DNA of 64,000 nt from Kosakonia oryzendophytica (GCF_900094925.1 NZ_FMAY01000001.1:124001-188000), one strand, 5' to 3'. Positions 18,961 to 34,276 are shown, numbered from the stretch's first letter. The notes: generated by a model from the letters alone, not told the origin. Made by a program: numbers and translations.

Positions 18961-20121
18961 TCAGGATTTATGGTGCAGGTAATCGCTTAAACGGGAGAAC
19001 CAGCCGCCTTTGCCGACGCTATCCAGCGTCACCAACGGCCAGTGGGCCACCACCTGGTCCCGGTCGTAAAGCTGGATCTCCCCTACCCGCTGGTGTGCTG
19101 CCAGCGGAGCATCCAGCTCTTTCTTGTCCAGCACGTATTTGGCTTTGATATTTGCCAGTTCCGCTTTTGGCAACACCATCCAGAAATCCTGATCGGTGCC
19201 AACATCTACCTGCTCTTTATCACCGTACCAGACCCGTTCGCTACCCACTTTCTTGCCATTACGCAGTACTTCGACAGTGTCGAAATTTTGCTGGCCCCAG
19301 CGCAGCAGCTTGCGCGCCTGATCTTCACGCCCTTTCGGGCTATCGGCACCCATGATCACCGCAATTAAACGGCGCTCGCCATCAGTGCTGGAAGCAATCA
19401 GATTAAACCCCGCCCCGGAGGTATGCCCGGTCTTCAGACCATCAACATTCAGCGTTTTATCCCACAACAGACCATTGCGGTTTTGCTGCGTGATGCCGTT
19501 CCAGGTCAGACTTTTTTCACTGTACATATGATAAAAATCTGGCTCACCGTGAATGATGGCGCGCGAGAGCACCGCCAGATCGTAGGCCGAACTGTGCTGA
19601 CCTGGGGCATCCAATCCGTGTACGGTTTCAAAGTGGGTGTCGCGCAGGTTCAGCTTCTGTACGTACTCATTCATCATGGTCACGAACTGCGACTGACCGC
19701 CCGCAACATGATCCGCCAGCGCCACACAAGCATCGTTGCCGGAATCCACAATTAGACCACGGCTCAGGTCGCGCACCGTCAGGCGGTCACCGGGTTTCAG
19801 GAACATCAAGGAGGATCCGTCAAACACCGGGTTGCCTTTTGCCCAGGCATCATGGCCTACGGTGACAACATCATCAGCGCTGATGCGGTGGCTATCAATC
19901 GCGCGATCCACCACGTAACCGGTCATCAATTTGGTCAAACTCGCCGGGTTACGCTGCTGATGTTCATTGCCCGCCGTTAAGATTTGCCCGGTGGTGTAGT
20001 CCATCAATACCCAGGAACCGGCCTGAATCGCCGGAGGCTGCGGGGCAAAAGGTAAGTCGTCGGCCAGGGCGCTGTTAACACAGAGCACCAGCAAAGAAGC
20101 AGCAAACAAACGGCGTTTCAA
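18961..20121 (-). CDS. dacD: D-alanyl-D-alanine carboxypeptidase DacD (PBP6b)
   Basis: Periplasmic low-molecular-weight penicillin-binding protein that trims pentapeptide side chains of peptidoglycan. It is 386 residues, with a signal peptide ending near SALA (residue 20) and the three active-site motifs SLTK (61-64), SGN (127-129) and KTG (230-232). A C-terminal beta-rich domain and an amphipathic membrane anchor (GWFSRLSDYLHH) follow. It is divergently oriented to sbcB across a 210-base intergenic region. Confidence 0.96.
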   Translation of the reverse strand: MKRRLFAASLLVLCVNSALADDLPFAPQPPAIQAGSWVLMDYTTGQILTAGNEHQQRNPASLTKLMTGYVVDRAIDSHRISADDVVTVGHDAWAKGNPVFDGSSLMFLKPGDRLTVRDLSRGLIVDSGNDACVALADHVAGGQSQFVTMMNEYVQKLNLRDTHFETVHGLDAPGQHSSAYDLAVLSRAIIHGEPDFYHMYSEKSLTWNGITQQNRNGLLWDKTLNVDGLKTGHTSGAGFNLIASSTDGERRLIAVIMGADSPKGREDQARKLLRWGQQNFDTVEVLRNGKKVGSERVWYGDKEQVDVGTDQDFWMVLPKAELANIKAKYVLDKKELDAPLAAHQRVGEIQLYDRDQVVAHWPLVTLDSVGKGGWFSRLSDYLHHKS

Positions 20122-20331
20122 TGAAATATCCTCATAAGCATCTAAAATCGCCGTTCTTTTTACGGAACTTCGTGTGTCGTTACCTGTTTAAATTGCAATA
20201 AAATGTGACACACATCTGATATAACCCCCTGTTTTTGCGAAGCTGCACGGAATCCACGCGGGTTTTTCTTCGGCACACTGCGCGGGATGGTTTACCATAG
20301 ACGGCATATTTACTGACAGGATGAGCTTCTG

Positions 20332-21756
20332 GTGTCTGATTCCACCGCAACACCCACTTTTCTCTTTCACGACTACGAAACGTTCGGCACCAGCCCGGCG
20401 CTGGATCGCCCGGCGCAGTTCGCCGCCATCCGCACCGATGCGGATTTCAACATTATCGGCGAGCCGGAGGTGTTCTACTGTAAACCCGCCGACGACTATC
20501 TGCCGCAGCCGGAAGCGGTACTAATAACCGGTATCACTCCGCAGATAGCCCGCGCCAGAGGCGACAATGAAGCCGCTTTTGCCAAACGCATTCATGACCT
20601 GTTTACCGTGCCGAAAACCTGCGTGCTCGGTTACAACAATGTGCGCTTTGACGATGAGGTCACGCGCAATATCTTCTATCGCAACTTCTACGATCCCTAT
20701 GCATGGAGCTGGCAGAACAACAACTCGCGTTGGGACTTGCTGGATGTGATGCGCGCCTGTTACGCGCTGCGTCCGGACGGCATTGTCTGGCCGGAAAATG
20801 AGGATGGTCTGCCGAGCTTTCGCCTTGAACACCTGACCAAAGCCAACGGCATCGAACACAGCAACGCGCATGATGCGATGGCCGACGTCTATGCCACCAT
20901 TGCCATGGCGCAGTTGGTCAAAGCGAAACAGCCGAAGTTATTTGATTATCTGTTCAGCCACCGCAACAAGCAGAAACTGGCAGCGCTGATTGATGTGCCG
21001 CAAATGAAGCCGCTGGTACACGTCTCTGGCATGTTTGGCGCGTGGCGCGGCAATACCAGTTGGGTTGCGCCGCTGGCCTGGCACCCGGAAAACCGGAATG
21101 CGGTGATCATGGTCGACCTGGCAGGCGATATGTCGCCGTTACTGACGCTGGATGCCGATGCGTTGCGCGAGCGGCTCTACACCCCGAAAGCCGACCTGGG
21201 CGATAACGCCGCCGTGCCGGTGAAACTGGTGCATCTGAACAAGTGCCCGGTTCTGGCGCAGGCCAATACATTGCGCCCTCAGGATGCGGAACGGCTGGGC
21301 ATCAACCGCCAGCAGTGCCTCGATAATCTACAACACCTGCGCGATAACCCGCAGGTGCGGGAAAAAGTGGTGGCGATTTTCGCCGAGGCCGAGCCTTTCA
21401 CGCCCTCAGAGAATGTTGATGCGCAGATCTACAACGGCTTTTTCAGCGACGCCGATCGCGCGGCAATGAAAATTCTGCTGGAAACCGAGCCGCGCAATTT
21501 GCCCGCGCTGGATATCACTTTTGCCGACAGCCGTATTGAGAAGTTGCTGTTTAACTACCGTGCACGTAATTTCCCTGGTACGCTGGATGAAAACGAGCAG
21601 CAGCGCTGGCTTCAGCACCGTCGCAATGTCTTTACCCCTGAGTACCTTCAACAGTACGCCGACCAGCTACAAGCACTGTTCCAGCAGCACGATGGCGACA
21701 GCGAAAAACAGGCGCTGCTGAAAGCGCTATGGCAGTATGCCGAAGAGATCGTGTGA
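20332..21756 (+). CDS. sbcB: Exodeoxyribonuclease I SbcB
   Basis: 3'-to-5' single-strand DNA exonuclease used in recombination and mismatch repair. It starts at GTG 20332 and encodes 474 residues. The DEDDh-type exonuclease core is visible: HDYETFG (13-19, metal-binding Asp14 and Glu16), GYNNVRFDDEV near 99-109 and HNAHDAMADV-type segment (IEHSNAHDAMADV) near 172-184. The central SH3-like and C-terminal helical regions match E. coli closely. Confidence 0.96.
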   Translation: MSDSTATPTFLFHDYETFGTSPALDRPAQFAAIRTDADFNIIGEPEVFYCKPADDYLPQPEAVLITGITPQIARARGDNEAAFAKRIHDLFTVPKTCVLGYNNVRFDDEVTRNIFYRNFYDPYAWSWQNNNSRWDLLDVMRACYALRPDGIVWPENEDGLPSFRLEHLTKANGIEHSNAHDAMADVYATIAMAQLVKAKQPKLFDYLFSHRNKQKLAALIDVPQMKPLVHVSGMFGAWRGNTSWVAPLAWHPENRNAVIMVDLAGDMSPLLTLDADALRERLYTPKADLGDNAAVPVKLVHLNKCPVLAQANTLRPQDAERLGINRQQCLDNLQHLRDNPQVREKVVAIFAEAEPFTPSENVDAQIYNGFFSDADRAAMKILLETEPRNLPALDITFADSRIEKLLFNYRARNFPGTLDENEQQRWLQHRRNVFTPEYLQQYADQLQALFQQHDGDSEKQALLKALWQYAEEIV

Positions 21757-21781
21757 GACGCGTTCCCTGACTGACAGGCAT

Positions 21782-21815
21782 AAAAAAACCGGAGGCATGA
21801 CCTCCGGTTTTTTAT
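21782..21815. terminator. Bidirectional terminator between sbcB and plaP
   Basis: AAAAAACCGGAGG-CATGA-CCTCCGGTTTTTT is a strong stem with A and T tracts on either side. It serves the convergent sbcB (plus) and plaP (minus) genes. Confidence 0.9.
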
Positions 21816-21832
21816 GTGCTGCAGCGTAAACG

Positions 21833-23194
21833 TTACTGCACGATATCTTCGTACTGCGGCACCGGATTACGGAAGCTGCGGGTTACGCAAGCCAGATAAA
21901 CCAGCCCGATCCCACCCCAGATAAGGCCAAGGATCATCGAGCTCTGCTCCAGGTTCACCCACAGCGCCCCAACGGTCAGCGCGCCGCAGACCGGCAGCAC
22001 CAGGTAGTTGAAGTGCTCTTTCAGCGTTTTGTTGCGTTTTTCGCGGATCCAGAACTGGGAGATCACCGACAGGTTAACGAAGGTGAACGCCACCAGTGCA
22101 CCGAAGTTAATCAGCGCCGTTGCAGTGACCAGGTCGAAACGGATCGCCAGCAGCGCGATAGCGCCAACCAGCAGCACGTTCCACGCCGGTGTGCGCCATT
22201 TCGGATGCACATAGCCGAAGAAACGGGTCGGGAAAACACCATCACGGCCCATCACATACATCAGACGGGAAACGCCCGCATGCGCCGCCATACCGGATGC
22301 CAGTACGGTCACGCTGGAGAAAATCAGCACGCCCCACTGGAAGGTTTTACCGGCAACGTACAACATGATTTCCGGCTGGGATGCGTCCGGATTTTTAAAA
22401 CGGGAGATATCCGGGAAGTAGAGTTGCAGGAAGTAAGACGCTGCGATAAAGACCACCCCACCGAGCAGTGCAGTCAGGAAGATGGCGCGTGGGATCACGC
22501 GTTCTGCATCTTTCGTCTCTTCAGAAAGAGAGGAGATGCCATCGAAGCCCAGGAACGAGAAGCACAGAATCGTCGCGCCGGTGATCATCGGCACAACATG
22601 TGCACCCTCAGACCAGAATGGGCGTGAGCTTACCAGCGTACCTGAACCTTCACCGTGCGACACGCCGTAGATAATCAGGCCAACGATCACCGCAACAATC
22701 CCCATCTGCAAAATCACGATCAGGGTGTTGAAGTTTGCGACGGTCTTGATGCTGCGCAGGTTGGAGATGGTCATAAAGGCCACCAGCGCAACCACGAACA
22801 GCCACGACGGAACGGAAGGTACCAGCGCTTCGAAGTAAATTTTGGCCAGCAGGATGTTGATCATCGGCATGAACAGATAGTCCAGCAGCGATGACCAGCC
22901 CACCATAAAGCCCACAGCCGGGGAGATAGATTTCTGCGCATAGGTATACGCGGAGCCCGCCGACGGGAAGCGGCGCACCAGCTTACCGTAGCTCAACGCA
23001 GTAAAGAGGATAGCGATAAGCGCAAACGCATACGCGGTCGCCACGTGGCCATCGGTCAGGCCAGAGACGATACCAAACGTATCGAACAGCGTCATCGGCT
23101 GCATATAGGCCAGGCCCATCATTACAACCGGAATCAGCGTAAGGGTCTTACGTAATTCCACGCGAGAGGTTTTTGGAGTAACGTTATGCGTCAT
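21833..23194 (-). CDS. plaP: Putrescine:H+ symporter PlaP
   Basis: APC-superfamily low-affinity putrescine importer of the inner membrane (E. coli YeeF/PlaP). The start is set at ATG 23194 ([20 protein letters not shown]), giving 453 residues; an upstream extension of the open frame is not conserved. Twelve hydrophobic segments can be traced, with the conserved TM1 region [19 protein letters not shown] and the [25 protein letters not shown] loop of the family. Confidence 0.93.
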   Translation of the reverse strand: MTHNVTPKTSRVELRKTLTLIPVVMMGLAYMQPMTLFDTFGIVSGLTDGHVATAYAFALIAILFTALSYGKLVRRFPSAGSAYTYAQKSISPAVGFMVGWSSLLDYLFMPMINILLAKIYFEALVPSVPSWLFVVALVAFMTISNLRSIKTVANFNTLIVILQMGIVAVIVGLIIYGVSHGEGSGTLVSSRPFWSEGAHVVPMITGATILCFSFLGFDGISSLSEETKDAERVIPRAIFLTALLGGVVFIAASYFLQLYFPDISRFKNPDASQPEIMLYVAGKTFQWGVLIFSSVTVLASGMAAHAGVSRLMYVMGRDGVFPTRFFGYVHPKWRTPAWNVLLVGAIALLAIRFDLVTATALINFGALVAFTFVNLSVISQFWIREKRNKTLKEHFNYLVLPVCGALTVGALWVNLEQSSMILGLIWGGIGLVYLACVTRSFRNPVPQYEDIVQ

Positions 23195-23342
23195 GGCTTT
23201 CCCCCTGTACGGCGAGAGCCGGCGCAAAAGCAGATAATTGCCCCATTTTCGTTCTTTCCTCAGCGACAACGACTGTCGGTTTTTAAATGTGTATCTATCC
23301 GGTACGAAGCCCGGCCTCTTTTATTGAATGACGTTTTGCCTG

Positions 23343-23375
23343 CAAAAAAATAACCGACGTGTTTGGCGTCGGTTA
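23343..23375 (-). terminator. Intrinsic terminator downstream of yeeZ
   Basis: TAACCGAC..GTCGGTTA forms an 8-bp stem with a nine-base loop. On the minus strand it is followed by seven or more uridines (plus-strand A tract 23344-23350). It lies about 150 bases past the yeeZ stop. Confidence 0.8.
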
Positions 23376-23403
23376 ATCTCTTCATTTTTGCAGCGACATA
23401 TTT

Positions 23404-23420
23404 TGCACCAGATTGGAGCG
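23404..23420. promoter_or_regulatory. NtrC-like imperfect palindrome upstream of plaP
   Basis: TGCACCAGATTGGAGCG compares with the NtrC consensus TGCACCA-N3-TGGTGCA: the first half is perfect and the second has two mismatches. It lies about 210 bases upstream of the plaP start, a usual distance for an enhancer, but no matching sigma-54 promoter is evident. Confidence 0.3.
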
Positions 23421-23521
23421 TGATGACAATACGGTGAGACGTAACTCACTCATTTATCATCGCTAACCGTATGATTTGTAGACTATCGCTGAATAATTCG
23501 CCACAACAATAGCATTATTTG

Positions 23522-24355
23522 TTAAAAAATTGATTCCAGCGGCATCTGCAACGGATCCGGATAGAGGTACTCAAACCCCAGTTCATGACAGATACGGCTG
23601 CCATCCACCAGTTTACCTTTCTCCTTACTGTGGGAAGCGGTAAATTGCGGCGGCGTCACGCCAAGCTGACGCGCCATTGCCGGATAGAACGTCGCGCGTG
23701 TCGGGTGCTCCGGGGCGCAGAGATTATAAATATGGCCGCCTTTTGGCGATTGCAGCAGCAGTGTAATCGCCGCAATGACATCTTCCAGATGCACCAGGTT
23801 AACGCCGTGATCACCGTCCGGTGCGGTTTTCCCGGCAAAAAAGCGGCCAGGATGCCGGGCCGGGCCAACCAGCCCCGCCAGCCGAAGAATATCCACCGAC
23901 GTGCCAGGCAGATTATGCAGCCAGTCTTCCAGCTCTTTCAGCGTGCGTCCGCTGGCAGTGACCGGATTGCGCGGCGAGTTCTCTTTCACCACACCGGAAA
24001 CATCGCCATACACAGAGGTGGAACTGGTGAAAATAATCCGCGGAATGCGGTACGCCAGCGCACTGTCTACAATCTCCTGCATTGCCTGCAGGTAGAACTC
24101 CTCGCCAGGCCCGCTACGACGCGCGGGTAACGTGATGACCAGCGCATCCACACTCATCAGCGCATCGAGGTCATCTGGTTCGCAGACCAGATCGGGAGTG
24201 AGATTCAGCACATAGCTTTCGATCCCGCACATGCGGGCCGCTTCCACGCCATCCTGGCGAGTTTTACTGCCAGTGACTCGCCAACCGCGCGCCGTTAATG
24301 ACAACGCTAACGGCATACCCAGCCACCCCAGACCAATAATCGCGACCTTTTTCAT
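23522..24355 (-). CDS. yeeZ: NAD(P)-binding SDR/epimerase-like protein YeeZ
   Basis: Atypical Rossmann-fold dehydrogenase/epimerase-like protein of unknown substrate. The start ATG 24355 (MKKVAIIGLGWLGMPLALSL) gives 277 residues. The dinucleotide loop GLGWLGMP is at 8-15; a TSSTSVYGD segment near 108-116 and a GGHIYNLCAPEHPTR segment near 204-218 match E. coli YeeZ. It lies between plaP and the his operon, reading away from hisL. Confidence 0.92.
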   Translation of the reverse strand: MKKVAIIGLGWLGMPLALSLTARGWRVTGSKTRQDGVEAARMCGIESYVLNLTPDLVCEPDDLDALMSVDALVITLPARRSGPGEEFYLQAMQEIVDSALAYRIPRIIFTSSTSVYGDVSGVVKENSPRNPVTASGRTLKELEDWLHNLPGTSVDILRLAGLVGPARHPGRFFAGKTAPDGDHGVNLVHLEDVIAAITLLLQSPKGGHIYNLCAPEHPTRATFYPAMARQLGVTPPQFTASHSKEKGKLVDGSRICHELGFEYLYPDPLQMPLESIF

Positions 24356-24459
24356 GTGCCCCCCTGTTCTCTTGCTTCCACCTTTCAAGGCTACGCCAGC
24401 CAGGGATAACTGACAATTCATAGAGCGTATATGAAATGATTTAAAGATAAAAAAAGGCC

Positions 24460-24489
24460 TTGCCTTTGCCGACCAAAGTGGTTTAGGTT
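24460..24489 (+). promoter_or_regulatory. his operon promoter
   Basis: TTGCCT, an 18-base spacer and TAGGTT correspond in sequence and spacing to the characterised E. coli/Salmonella hisp1 promoter (-10 TAGGTT). It lies about 40 bases upstream of hisL. Confidence 0.8.
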
Positions 24490-24527
24490 AAACGACAACA
24501 TATGAATAAGCATTCATCGAGAATTTT

Positions 24528-24578
24528 ATGACACGCGTTCAATTTAAACACCACCACCATCACCATCATCCTGACTAG
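24528..24578 (+). CDS. hisL: his operon leader peptide HisL
   Basis: A 16-residue peptide, MTRVQFKHHHHHHHPD, with seven consecutive histidines. Ribosome stalling on these codons under histidine limitation favours antitermination at the downstream attenuator. It is the standard enteric leader and lies in the expected place between the promoter and hisG. Confidence 0.96.
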   Translation: MTRVQFKHHHHHHHPD

Positions 24579-24640
24579 TCTTTCAGGCGATGTGTGCTGG
24601 AAGACATTCAGATCTTCCAGTGGTGCATGAACGCAGAGAA

Positions 24641-24676
24641 AGCCCCCGGAAGATCTTCTTCCGGGGGCTTTTTTTT
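24641..24676 (+). terminator. his operon attenuator
   Basis: AGCCCCCGGAAG-ATCTT-CTTCCGGGGGCT is a 12-bp GC-rich stem followed by eight thymines. It lies 62 bases after the hisL stop and 34 bases before hisG. An upstream GATCTTCCAG segment (24611-24620) can pair with the stem and fits the alternative leader structures. Confidence 0.93.
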
Positions 24677-24710
24677 GAACCAAATTCAGCAGGATAAAGA
24701 GGACAACAGA

Positions 24711-25610
24711 ATGTTAGATAACTCGCGTTTACGCATAGCTATTCAGAAATCCGGTCGCCTGAGTGAAGACTCACGCGAATTGCTGGCCCGCTGCGGCATC
24801 AAGATCAATCTGCATACACAACGATTGATCGCCCTGGCCGAAAACATGCCGATTGATATTCTGCGCGTACGCGATGACGACATCCCGGGTCTGGTGATGG
24901 ACGGCGTTGTTGATCTGGGGATCATTGGCGAAAACGTACTGGAAGAGGAGCTGCTGAACCGCCGTGCGCAAGGCGAAGACCCTCGCTACTTCACGCTGCG
25001 TCGTCTTGATTTCGGCGGCTGCCGCCTGTCGCTGGCTACCCCCGCTGATGAAAGCTGGAGCGGCCCGGCGGCGCTGGACGGCAAACGCATCGCCACCTCT
25101 TACCCGCACCTGCTGAAACGCTATCTGGATCAGAAAGGCGTCTCCTTTAAATCCTGTCTGCTGAATGGCTCCGTCGAAGTGGCCCCGCGCGCGGGTCTGG
25201 CCGACGCGATTTGCGATCTGGTTTCCACTGGCGCCACGCTTGAAGCCAACGGCCTGCGCGAAGTGGAAGTGATTTACCGTTCCAAAGCCTGCCTGATCCA
25301 GCGTGATGGCGAAATGATGGATGCCAAACAACAACTGATCGACAAACTGCTGACCCGCATCCAGGGCGTGATTCAGGCGCGCGAATCTAAATACATCATG
25401 ATGCATGCACCGAGTGAACGTCTGGAAGAGGTGATCGCCCTGCTGCCAGGCGCTGAACGCCCGACGATTCTGCCGCTGGCGGGCGATCAGCAGCGTGTGG
25501 CGATGCACATGGTGAGCAGCGAAACCCTGTTCTGGGAAACCATGGAAAAACTGAAAGCGTTGGGCGCAAGCTCCATTCTGGTGCTGCCGATTGAGAAGAT
25601 GATGGAGTAA
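24711..25610 (+). CDS. hisG: ATP phosphoribosyltransferase HisG
   Basis: First, histidine-feedback-inhibited enzyme of the pathway: ATP + PRPP to phosphoribosyl-ATP. The start ATG 24711 ([17 protein letters not shown]) sits behind AAAGAGG and gives 299 residues, the long HisG form with a C-terminal ACT-like regulatory domain. The PRPP-binding loop region ([18 protein letters not shown]) is near 163-180. The open frame extends upstream through the attenuator but that part is not coding. Confidence 0.97.
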   Translation: MLDNSRLRIAIQKSGRLSEDSRELLARCGIKINLHTQRLIALAENMPIDILRVRDDDIPGLVMDGVVDLGIIGENVLEEELLNRRAQGEDPRYFTLRRLDFGGCRLSLATPADESWSGPAALDGKRIATSYPHLLKRYLDQKGVSFKSCLLNGSVEVAPRAGLADAICDLVSTGATLEANGLREVEVIYRSKACLIQRDGEMMDAKQQLIDKLLTRIQGVIQARESKYIMMHAPSERLEEVIALLPGAERPTILPLAGDQQRVAMHMVSSETLFWETMEKLKALGASSILVLPIEKMME

Positions 25611-25614
25611 CGCC

Positions 25615-31119
<5,505 letters not shown>

Positions 31120-31126
<7 letters not shown>

Positions 31127-31731
31127 CAGAGCAACAACTGGCCCAACTGGACTGGGAAAAAACCGACGGACTGCTGCCCGCCGTGGTGCAGCATGCGGTT
31201 TCTGGTGAAGTCCTGATGCTGGGATACATGAATCAGGACGCGCTGGCAAAAACGCTGGAGAGCGGCAAGGTCACCTTTTTCTCCCGCACCAAAGGCCGCC
31301 TGTGGACCAAGGGCGAAACCTCCGGGCATTTCCTCAATGTGGTCAGTATCGCGCCGGACTGCGACAACGATACCCTGCTGGTGCTGGTCAACCCAATCGG
31401 CCCGACCTGCCATACCGGTACGTCGAGTTGCTTTGGTGATAACAGCCATCAGTGGTTGTTCCTGTATCAACTGGAAACGCTGTTAGCCGCGCGGAAAACT
31501 GCCGATCCGGCCAGTTCTTACACGGCAAAATTGTATGCCAGCGGCACTAAGCGTATCGCACAGAAAGTGGGGGAAGAAGGCGTGGAAACCGCGCTGGCCG
31601 CTACGGTGAATGACCGCGAAGAGCTGGTTAATGAGGCTTCAGATCTGATGTATCACCTGTTGGTATTGCTGCAAGACCAGCAACTTGATTTGACAACAGT
31701 GATTGAAAACCTGCGTAAGCGGCATAAGTAA
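31120..31731 (+). CDS. hisI: Bifunctional phosphoribosyl-AMP cyclohydrolase / phosphoribosyl-ATP pyrophosphatase HisI
   Basis: Catalyses steps 2 and 3 of histidine synthesis. ATG 31120 ([20 protein letters not shown]) gives 203 residues. The N-terminal cyclohydrolase has [17 protein letters not shown] and the Zn cysteine motifs ([22 protein letters not shown]). The C-terminal pyrophosphatase helix bundle has [13 protein letters not shown] and [14 protein letters not shown]. It is the last gene of the operon and is followed by a terminator. Confidence 0.97.
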
Positions 31732-31738
31732 AGTACCC

Positions 31739-31766
31739 GGGGAGCCACCACGCGCTCCCCTTATTT
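31739..31766 (+). terminator. his operon terminator
   Basis: GGGGAGC..GCTCCCC forms a 7-bp stem with an eight-base loop, followed by TTATTT, eight bases after the hisI stop. Confidence 0.8.
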
Positions 31767-31865
31767 AGCAGAGATAAAGCAGTTACCATTCTTTCCCACA
31801 GCAGGTATCATCCCCCCACAGTTTTACGCATCACACGTTATGCATACCAAACATTGAGGTTGAAG

Positions 31866-32870
31866 ATGAAATTTCTGGTTACCGGCGCGGCCGGCTTTAT
31901 CGGCTTTCACGTCTGCGGGCGTCTTCTGCAAGCGGACCATCAGGTCGTAGGGATTGATAACCTTAATGATTACTACGACGTCAGCCTGAAGCAGGCGCGC
32001 CTGGATTTGCTCCAGTCTCCTGCGTTCAGCTTTCACAAAATCGATCTCGCCGACCGCGAAGCAATGAGCCACCTGTTCGCCAGTGAGAAATTCGATCGCG
32101 TCATCCATTTAGCCGCACAAGCGGGCGTACGGTATTCCCTTGAAAATCCGCATGTTTATGCGGATTCCAATCTGATCGGTCATCTCAACGTGCTGGAAGG
32201 TTGTCGCCACAATAACGTGCAGCATTTACTGTACGCTTCTTCCAGCTCTGTTTATGGTCTGAACCGTAAGATGCCGTTCTCCACCGATGATTCCGTGGAT
32301 CATCCGGTGTCGCTGTATGCGGCCACCAAAAAAGCCAACGAGCTGATGTCGCACACTTACTCTCATCTGTATGGTTTACCGACCACCGGGCTGCGTTTCT
32401 TTACCGTTTACGGCCCGTGGGGGCGCCCGGATATGGCGCTGTTTAAGTTCACCAAAGCGATGCTGGAAGGTAAAAGCATTGACGTGTACAACTACGGGAA
32501 GATGAAGCGTGACTTCACCTACGTGGATGACATTGTTGAGGCCATTATCCGTATGCAGGATGTGATCCCACAGGCAAACCCAGAGTGGACCGTAGAAAGC
32601 GGTTCTCCGGCTACAAGCTCCGCGCCTTATCATGTCTATAACATCGGCAACAGCTCACCGGTGGAATTGATGGATTACATTACCGCGCTGGAAGAGGCAT
32701 TAGGCATTGAAGCACAGAAAAATATGATGCCGATTCAGCCTGGCGATGTGCTGGAAACCAGCGCCGATACACAGCCGCTGTATGAGACAATTGGCTTTAA
32801 GCCGCAGACTACGGTCAAAGAAGGCGTGAAGAAATTCGTCGAATGGTATAAAGCCTATTACAACGCGTAA
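31866..32870 (+). CDS. uge: UDP-glucuronate 4-epimerase Uge-like
   Basis: NAD-dependent SDR-family epimerase converting UDP-glucuronate to UDP-galacturonate. ATG 31866 (MKFLVTGAAGFIGFHVCGRL) gives 334 residues, the usual Uge length. GAAGFIG is at 7-13, SSSSVYG near 125-131, and the catalytic Tyr151 and Lys155 are in SLYAATKKANE. The neighbouring ugd would supply UDP-glucuronate. It sits between hisI and ugd, where E. coli carries the chain-length regulator wzzB. Galacturonate could go into LPS core, capsule or O-antigen. Confidence 0.9.
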   Translation: MKFLVTGAAGFIGFHVCGRLLQADHQVVGIDNLNDYYDVSLKQARLDLLQSPAFSFHKIDLADREAMSHLFASEKFDRVIHLAAQAGVRYSLENPHVYADSNLIGHLNVLEGCRHNNVQHLLYASSSSVYGLNRKMPFSTDDSVDHPVSLYAATKKANELMSHTYSHLYGLPTTGLRFFTVYGPWGRPDMALFKFTKAMLEGKSIDVYNYGKMKRDFTYVDDIVEAIIRMQDVIPQANPEWTVESGSPATSSAPYHVYNIGNSSPVELMDYITALEEALGIEAQKNMMPIQPGDVLETSADTQPLYETIGFKPQTTVKEGVKKFVEWYKAYYNA

Positions 32871-32874
32871 CAGA

Positions 32875-32898
32875 AAAACGGCCCTGACGGGCCGTTTT
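32875..32898. terminator. Bidirectional terminator between uge and ugd
   Basis: AAAACGGCCC-TGAC-GGGCCGTTTT is a 10-bp stem with A and T flanks. It lies four bases past the uge stop and before the convergent ugd stop. Confidence 0.88.
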
Positions 32899-32902
32899 CG
32901 TA

Positions 32903-34069
32903 TCAGTCATTACCAAACAAATCGCGGGTATAGACTTTCTCTTCCACATCCGCCAGCTCTTTCGCCATGCGGTTTGAGATAATCACATCAGATTCTTGCT
33001 TGAATGCTTCCAGATCGCGCACGACGCGGGAGTGGAAGAATTCATCTTCTTTCATCACCGGCTCATAAATGATGACCTGTACGCCTTTTGCTTTAATACG
33101 CTTCATGATCCCCTGAATCGAAGAAGCGCGGAAGTTATCGGAGCCGCTCTTCATAATCAGACGATACACACCCACGACTTTTGGTTTGCGGGCAAGAATT
33201 GAGTCAGCAATAAAGTCTTTGCGTGTACGGTTTGCATCCACTATGGCCGAGATGATGTTGTTCGGCACAGACTGATAGTTTGCCAGCAACTGCTTGGTGT
33301 CTTTCGGCAGACAGTAGCCACCGTAACCGAAGGAAGGGTTGTTGTAGTGGTTACCAATACGCGGGTCCAGGCAAACGCCTTCAATAATCTGGCGGCTGTT
33401 CAGCCCCAGGCTTTCGGCATAGCTGTCCAGTTCATTAAAGTAGGCAACACGCATCGCCAGATAGGTGTTCGCGAACAATTTAATGGCTTCTGCTTCGGTG
33501 GAGTCGGTAAACAGTACCTGAATATCTTTCTTGATAGCCCCTTCCTGCAGCAGGGAAGCGAACCGCTCCGCACGTTCAGAACGTTCGCCAATCACAATAC
33601 GAGACGGATAGAGGTTGTCGTAGAGCGCTTTGCCTTCACGCAGGAACTCCGGCGAGAAGATGACGTTATCAATGCCCAATTTCTCTTTAATGGATTCGGT
33701 AAAGCCGACCGGAATGGTGGACTTGATGATCATGACCGCTTGCGGGTTGATTTCATGCACATCGCGGATCACCGCTTCCACTGAACTAGTGTTGAAATAG
33801 TTGGTTTTCGGATCGTAATCCGTCGGTGTAGCAATAATCACAAAATCCGCGCCGCGGTAGGCATCATGCTTGTCCGTCGTTGCACGGAAATTCAGCGGCT
33901 TATTCTGCAAATACTCCTGGATTTCCTTATCAACGATGGGAGAAATCTTCTTGTTCAGCATATCGACTTTGTCCTTCACGATATCCAGCGCCACGACCTC
34001 ATGGTGCTGCGCGATCAGGATCCCGTTCGATAGACCAACATAACCTGTTCCGGAGATTGTTATTTTCAT
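32903..34069 (-). CDS. ugd: UDP-glucose 6-dehydrogenase Ugd
   Basis: NAD+-dependent oxidation of UDP-glucose to UDP-glucuronate, used for colanic acid, L-Ara4N and, through uge, UDP-galacturonate. ATG 34069 ([20 protein letters not shown]) gives 388 residues; the open frame extends upstream without homology. GTGYVG is at 7-12 and the catalytic Cys253 is in [13 protein letters not shown]. It has its own upstream region of about 210 bases, including a GGTGGCG/CGCCACC inverted repeat at 34104-34124. Confidence 0.96.
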   Translation of the reverse strand: MKITISGTGYVGLSNGILIAQHHEVVALDIVKDKVDMLNKKISPIVDKEIQEYLQNKPLNFRATTDKHDAYRGADFVIIATPTDYDPKTNYFNTSSVEAVIRDVHEINPQAVMIIKSTIPVGFTESIKEKLGIDNVIFSPEFLREGKALYDNLYPSRIVIGERSERAERFASLLQEGAIKKDIQVLFTDSTEAEAIKLFANTYLAMRVAYFNELDSYAESLGLNSRQIIEGVCLDPRIGNHYNNPSFGYGGYCLPKDTKQLLANYQSVPNNIISAIVDANRTRKDFIADSILARKPKVVGVYRLIMKSGSDNFRASSIQGIMKRIKAKGVQVIIYEPVMKEDEFFHSRVVRDLEAFKQESDVIISNRMAKELADVEEKVYTRDLFGND

Positions 34070-34103
34070 TCGATAAGCAACTTTTGTGAGTGTATGAACC
34101 GGA

Positions 34104-34124
34104 GGTGGCGACTCCGCCGCCACC
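34104..34124. repeat. Inverted repeat in the ugd leader
   Basis: GGTGGCG-ACTCCGC-CGCCACC is a perfect 7-bp inverted repeat with a seven-base loop, 35-55 bases upstream of the ugd ATG. It lacks a T tract. An operator or a leader hairpin are both possible. Confidence 0.4.
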
Positions 34125-34276
34125 GCTTAATATCAATAACTGTTGGGGTTTTTACCTCTTCTGTTGAGGGACTGTCAAGGCGTCAAACGGCGTACAATAG
34201 CGGCGTTTATGCGCGGTTTAGCAGGTAACAGACAGTAAAATGAAGAGGACTTCCCGTAATAACGGCGATTCAGCGG

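Larger units (their letters stand above)
23195..23521. other. 327-base intergenic region between yeeZ and plaP
   Basis: I find no coding sequence and no recognisable piece of yeeY, the LysR-type gene found here in E. coli. It contains the yeeZ terminator hairpin (23351-23375), an NtrC-like imperfect palindrome (23404-23420) and presumably the plaP promoter. No convincing sigma-54 promoter was found. Confidence 0.6.

Noticed and set aside
34126-34142. Possible PmrA box (CTTAAT) upstream of ugd
   Set aside because: Only one half-site fits; the second hexamer at the required spacing does not match.
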